Virus record (IMG/VR): IMGVR_UViG_3300009160_000082
Location: 1 to 36,480 of that record
Source of the DNA: a virus
Strand: one strand, 5' to 3'
Length of the DNA stretch: 36,480 nt
Shown: positions 33,833 to 36,480 of the stretch, one piece after another
Layout of the letters: every line of letters begins with the position of its first letter
Position numbering within the stretch: the first letter of the stretch is position 1
Made by a program: the position numbers and the translations under genes
Notes under the pieces: generated by a model
The model's input: only the letters and a program-made list of their open reading frames with translations
What the model was told of the DNA's origin: nothing
The model's database searches: none

Positions 33833-34797
33833 TGATAGATTTTAAATACTTAACATCAGACATGAATGTTGATAGACAAACTTTCTATTCAACTAGTGGA
33901 TTGACATGGCAAACATGGACTAAACCAAAAGGTAGATCTATGGCTTACATGCTCATAATTGGTGGAGGAGGTGGTGGAGGAACTGGAACCCAATTTTTTG
34001 GATTTGTAAATACTCAAGGTGGAGCTGGTGGTGGTGCTGGTGGTATTACATCTTTACTAGTTCCTTTTTTCTTAATTCCTGATACACTATATATACAACC
34101 TGGAACATTTGGTACAGGTGGGCCTTTTGAAAATGGTGGAAGTGCATCAGGACAACCAGGAGCAGCAAGTTATGTATCAGTGTATCCAAATACTAATGCA
34201 AATAATGTTTTAGCTCAAGCTAATGGAGGGGGTGCTGGTTTTGCTGTTACTACTACTCCTGGAGTTGGAGGAGCACCTATTTTAGCTACTAGTACAACAA
34301 AACCTAGATATTTTAGTCTGTGTAATGTAACTTCATATGCAGGACAAGATGGTGGTGGTGGAAGTAACACTGGAAATAATTCTAGTAGAACTTTTACATC
34401 TCCTTGGTCATCTCTTGTAATCAATAGTATTGCCACTGGTGGTGCTGGTGGTGGAGGAGGAGGAGATGGTTATGAATTTGGTGCTGCTGGTGGATATGGT
34501 GGAAGTATAATAGGAGGAGATGATCTATCTACATTTTTAAAAGATGTTAATGGAGGTCCTGCTGCTGCAGGTGCTGGTGGTGCAGGAGGTGATGGATATT
34601 TTAATTTAAAACCTTGGTTATCTGTAGGGGGTGCTGGATCTGGTGGTCAAGTGAACTACGTTTCTGGTGGAGCAATAGCAGGTAAAGCTAATGGATATGG
34701 TAGTGGAGGAGGAGGAGCTGGTCCTGGATCTGCTAATGATGGTGCAGCAATTGGAGGAGATGGTGCTCCTGGAATAGTGATAATAATAAGTTATTAA
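33832..34797 (+). CDS. Gly-rich adhesin-like tail protein, copy 2
   Basis: 321 residues, paralogue of its neighbours. Opening SGLTWQTWTKPKGRSMAYM, then IIGGGGGGGTGTQ, AGGGAGGIT, LIPDTLYIQPG, many Gly-rich turns (GGAGGGGGGDGYEFGAAGG) and the C-terminal strand PGIVIIISY. It is the longest of the three, with extra Gly/Ala loops in the middle. The start overlaps the stop of copy 1. Differences among the three copies lie mainly in the loops between the Gly runs, as expected for receptor-contacting loops. Confidence 0.7.
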   Translation: MIDFKYLTSDMNVDRQTFYSTSGLTWQTWTKPKGRSMAYMLIIGGGGGGGTGTQFFGFVNTQGGAGGGAGGITSLLVPFFLIPDTLYIQPGTFGTGGPFENGGSASGQPGAASYVSVYPNTNANNVLAQANGGGAGFAVTTTPGVGGAPILATSTTKPRYFSLCNVTSYAGQDGGGGSNTGNNSSRTFTSPWSSLVINSIATGGAGGGGGGDGYEFGAAGGYGGSIIGGDDLSTFLKDVNGGPAAAGAGGAGGDGYFNLKPWLSVGGAGSGGQVNYVSGGAIAGKANGYGSGGGGAGPGSANDGAAIGGDGAPGIVIIISY

Positions 34798-34799
34798 TT

Positions 34800-35681
34800 A
34801 TGATAAGTTTTCAAAATTTACCAACAAATGCTAAGGTGACATGGTTCATGCAACCTACATCAGGTAATGAAGTACATACTTGGACTAAACCTACAGGTTG
34901 TAACTTTATATATATAGTTGCTGTTGGTGGTGGAGGAGCTGGTGGTGCTGGATTTTCAGCAGCAGCAGGTAATCAAAGAACAGGAGGTGGTGGTGGAGGA
35001 TCTGCAGCTATGTCATCTATACTTGTACCAGCAGTTTTAATAACAGATTCAATATTTATAAGAGTTGGTAGAGGAGGAACTTCATCAACTGTTCCTACAT
35101 CAACTATAGTATCAGCATATAGAGTGGCTGCAGTGGGTGAATATTATCTAGTTGGATATCCTGGAAATAATGGAAGTGGTGGTACATCAATTATTCCTGG
35201 TACAGCAGGTGCTGGTGGAATTTGTCCTCTCACAGATCCAACATTAACATTTGGATTAGGTCAGGTGGGTAAGTTTTCTGGATTTGATGGAGATGGTGGT
35301 GTAATAGGAGCAATGCCAGGTATGAGTGCTGTTAATAAAAACTGTGATTTTATTCTTTCTGGAGGAGGTGGAGGAGCTGGCATAACAAATAATAATGCTG
35401 GAGGTCTTAGTGGTAGTAACTTATTATCAAACTTTCAACAAACAAATTATTCTACAGCTGTTTCAGGAGGTCTTTTAGGAAGTGCTGGAGGAAATGGTTT
35501 CTGGATACCAAAAACATTTAAGTTTTATGGTGGAGGCGGTGGAGGTTCAAACAATAGTATTGCAGGAGGTAATGGAGGTAAGGGTGCCCCTGGTTGTGGA
35601 GGTGGAGGAGGAGGTGGTGGAACCACAGGTGGAACAGGAGGAAATGGTGGAGATGGGTTTGTTCTTATAATAAGTTACTAA
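34800..35681 (+). CDS. Gly-rich adhesin-like tail protein, copy 3
   Basis: 293 residues, third paralogue: HTWTKPTGCNFIYIVAVGG, GGGGAGGAG, GGGGGGSAAMS, LITDSIFIRVGRGG, GGGGGAGIT, and the end GGNGGDGFVLIISY. Its stop (TAA 35679-35681) lies inside the 3' end of the convergent glycosyltransferase gene, with a 17-bp tail-to-tail overlap and no room for an intergenic terminator. Last gene of the fibre operon. Confidence 0.7.
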   Translation: MISFQNLPTNAKVTWFMQPTSGNEVHTWTKPTGCNFIYIVAVGGGGAGGAGFSAAAGNQRTGGGGGGSAAMSSILVPAVLITDSIFIRVGRGGTSSTVPTSTIVSAYRVAAVGEYYLVGYPGNNGSGGTSIIPGTAGAGGICPLTDPTLTFGLGQVGKFSGFDGDGGVIGAMPGMSAVNKNCDFILSGGGGGAGITNNNAGGLSGSNLLSNFQQTNYSTAVSGGLLGSAGGNGFWIPKTFKFYGGGGGGSNNSIAGGNGGKGAPGCGGGGGGGGTTGGTGGNGGDGFVLIISY

Positions 35682-36480
35682 TCTGTTCAATAACGTCTTT
35701 AGAAGTGATAACCTTATGACATTCAAAATGTTTAGGGCTATCTTCATTTACAGGACACCAATTCCAATCTCCTTTGTTAAATTTAAACAGTGGATTGTTC
35801 CAACATCCATTACATACATCCTTCTTAACTATACGTGTGCAGTTAGAAACAAACTCATGGTCTTCATTAGTGAAATTACTAATCATCACTGTATGTTTAC
35901 CTATAGCCCAGTTCAACCAACTTATACCACTAGACAGTCCTATGTATAAGTCTGCATGATGTAGATAGTTCATTACATTATTAAGGCTTGTGTCCTCAAG
36001 TTTCTCTGCTCCATAGTCTCCTGCTTCTTTAGACATCTCAAACACGCTATATCCTTTTTCTTTATAATAAGAAATCAACTCATCCCAATAATACCAATGT
36101 TTACATTGTGATGTAGATTGTGTGGATATACAAATGTATTTATCTGTTACAGGTCTTTCTCCTGGTGTAAAGTCTATTCTACATGGAAGTTCTTTATAAG
36201 GAAGATTCAATGTGTTGCTAGCTGTCTTTTGTAAAGGAATTGTAGCTGGATGTTCAGGTTCTTTATTAACATCCCAATACCAACCATATTCAAACTGTGC
36301 TACAATATTGTTAACAACCACACCTCTATCTATAAACTGAAGTTCTGGATATGCCTTTTCAAACAAGAAGTTTTTAAATGTAGACACAACCACATCACAC
36401 TGATAGATGTTTTTAAACTCTAAACAGTATGGCATCCAAGCAATGCTATCTCCTAATGAATGAGACTCAAAGGATATCAA
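35665..36480 (-). CDS. TibC/Aah-like protein O-heptosyltransferase (5' truncated by window edge)
   Basis: 271 residues visible; the frame is open to the window edge and the first codon shown (TTG) is probably internal. Diagnostic parts of the autotransporter strand-loop-strand O-heptosyltransferase family in order: SLGDSIAWMPY (8-18), ISTQSTSQCKHW (118-129), YIGLSSGISWLNWAIGKHTVMIS (179-201), and the C-terminal Cys set CNGC (223, 226), WNWC (242), FEC (254), which in TibC binds iron. The family has a GT-B fold and transfers heptose or other sugars from nucleotide-sugar to Ser/Thr on repetitive surface proteins. Here it is phage-borne and convergent with the fibre operon, whose products are exceptionally Ser/Thr-rich, so it may glycosylate virion fibres. 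Modification of host proteins is an alternative. Confidence 0.88.
   Translation of the reverse strand: MISFESHSLGDSIAWMPYCLEFKNIYQCDVVVSTFKNFLFEKAYPELQFIDRGVVVNNIVAQFEYGWYWDVNKEPEHPATIPLQKTASNTLNLPYKELPCRIDFTPGERPVTDKYICISTQSTSQCKHWYYWDELISYYKEKGYSVFEMSKEAGDYGAEKLEDTSLNNVMNYLHHADLYIGLSSGISWLNWAIGKHTVMISNFTNEDHEFVSNCTRIVKKDVCNGCWNNPLFKFNKGDWNWCPVNEDSPKHFECHKVITSKDVIEQISNLL

Noticed and set aside
35716-35959. Short plus-strand frames inside the right-hand gene
   Set aside because: They lie antisense to the glycosyltransferase gene, whose family motifs are clear; no leader or homology supports them.

Overview
The window is a stretch of an AT-rich double-stranded DNA phage genome, most likely a crAss-like phage (order Crassvirales) infecting a member of the Bacteroidota. 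Four things point there. (1) A run of giant virion-type genes includes a single-chain RNA polymerase with the catalytic motif DFDID, as known from Cellulophaga phage phi14:2. (2) Leaders are AT-rich and lack Shine-Dalgarno sequences. (3) Two candidate promoters fit the Flavobacterium form TTG-N17-23-TAnnTTTG. (4) All complete genes but the last are co-directional and read as virion structure. No tRNA, CRISPR, integrase, insertion sequence or host-type metabolic operon was seen. Both window edges cut through genes.

Layout. 1-4591 (+): the 3' end of a Ser/Thr-rich protein, two small structural proteins sharing an N-terminal domain, and a 1038-residue Gly-rich virion protein with membrane-active-looking segments. 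4592-4677: hairpins and a candidate promoter. 4678-23431 (+): three giant genes coupled by TAATG stop/start overlaps (925, 3655 and 1669 residues). These are probably virion cargo ejected with the DNA. The 3655-residue protein holds the RNA polymerase and a zincin-like segment; the 1669-residue protein holds a PD-(D/E)XK (RecB/Cas4-like) nuclease domain. 23432-23583: a second hairpin and candidate promoter. 23584-35681 (+): a receptor-binding (tail fibre) operon of nine genes. It contains a 1493-residue collagen-like fibre, a small fibre-associated protein, a 946-residue modular repeat protein, a second collagen-like fibre, two small proteins and three tandem Gly-rich adhesin-like proteins. 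35665-36480 (-): a convergent, edge-truncated glycosyltransferase of the TibC/Aah autotransporter O-heptosyltransferase family.

How it fits together. The middle operon would supply proteins delivered at infection (early transcription, possibly proteolysis and nuclease action). The right-hand operon would build the host-recognition apparatus. The 1493-residue fibre carries a DUF1566/Lcl-type domain ending in a sharply GC-rich stretch with every hallmark of a diversity-generating retroelement (DGR) variable region. Its reverse transcriptase and template repeat are not in the window. Directly beyond the fibre genes lies a protein O-glycosyltransferase, which suggests that the long Ser/Thr-rich fibre repeats, or other virion or host proteins, may be glycosylated. 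The pairing of a DGR-diversified collagen-like fibre with a TibC-like transferase is the most unusual feature here.

The only non-coding stretches longer than 50 bases are 4592-4677 and 23432-23583; both are described. No gene-free stretch exceeds 300 bases.
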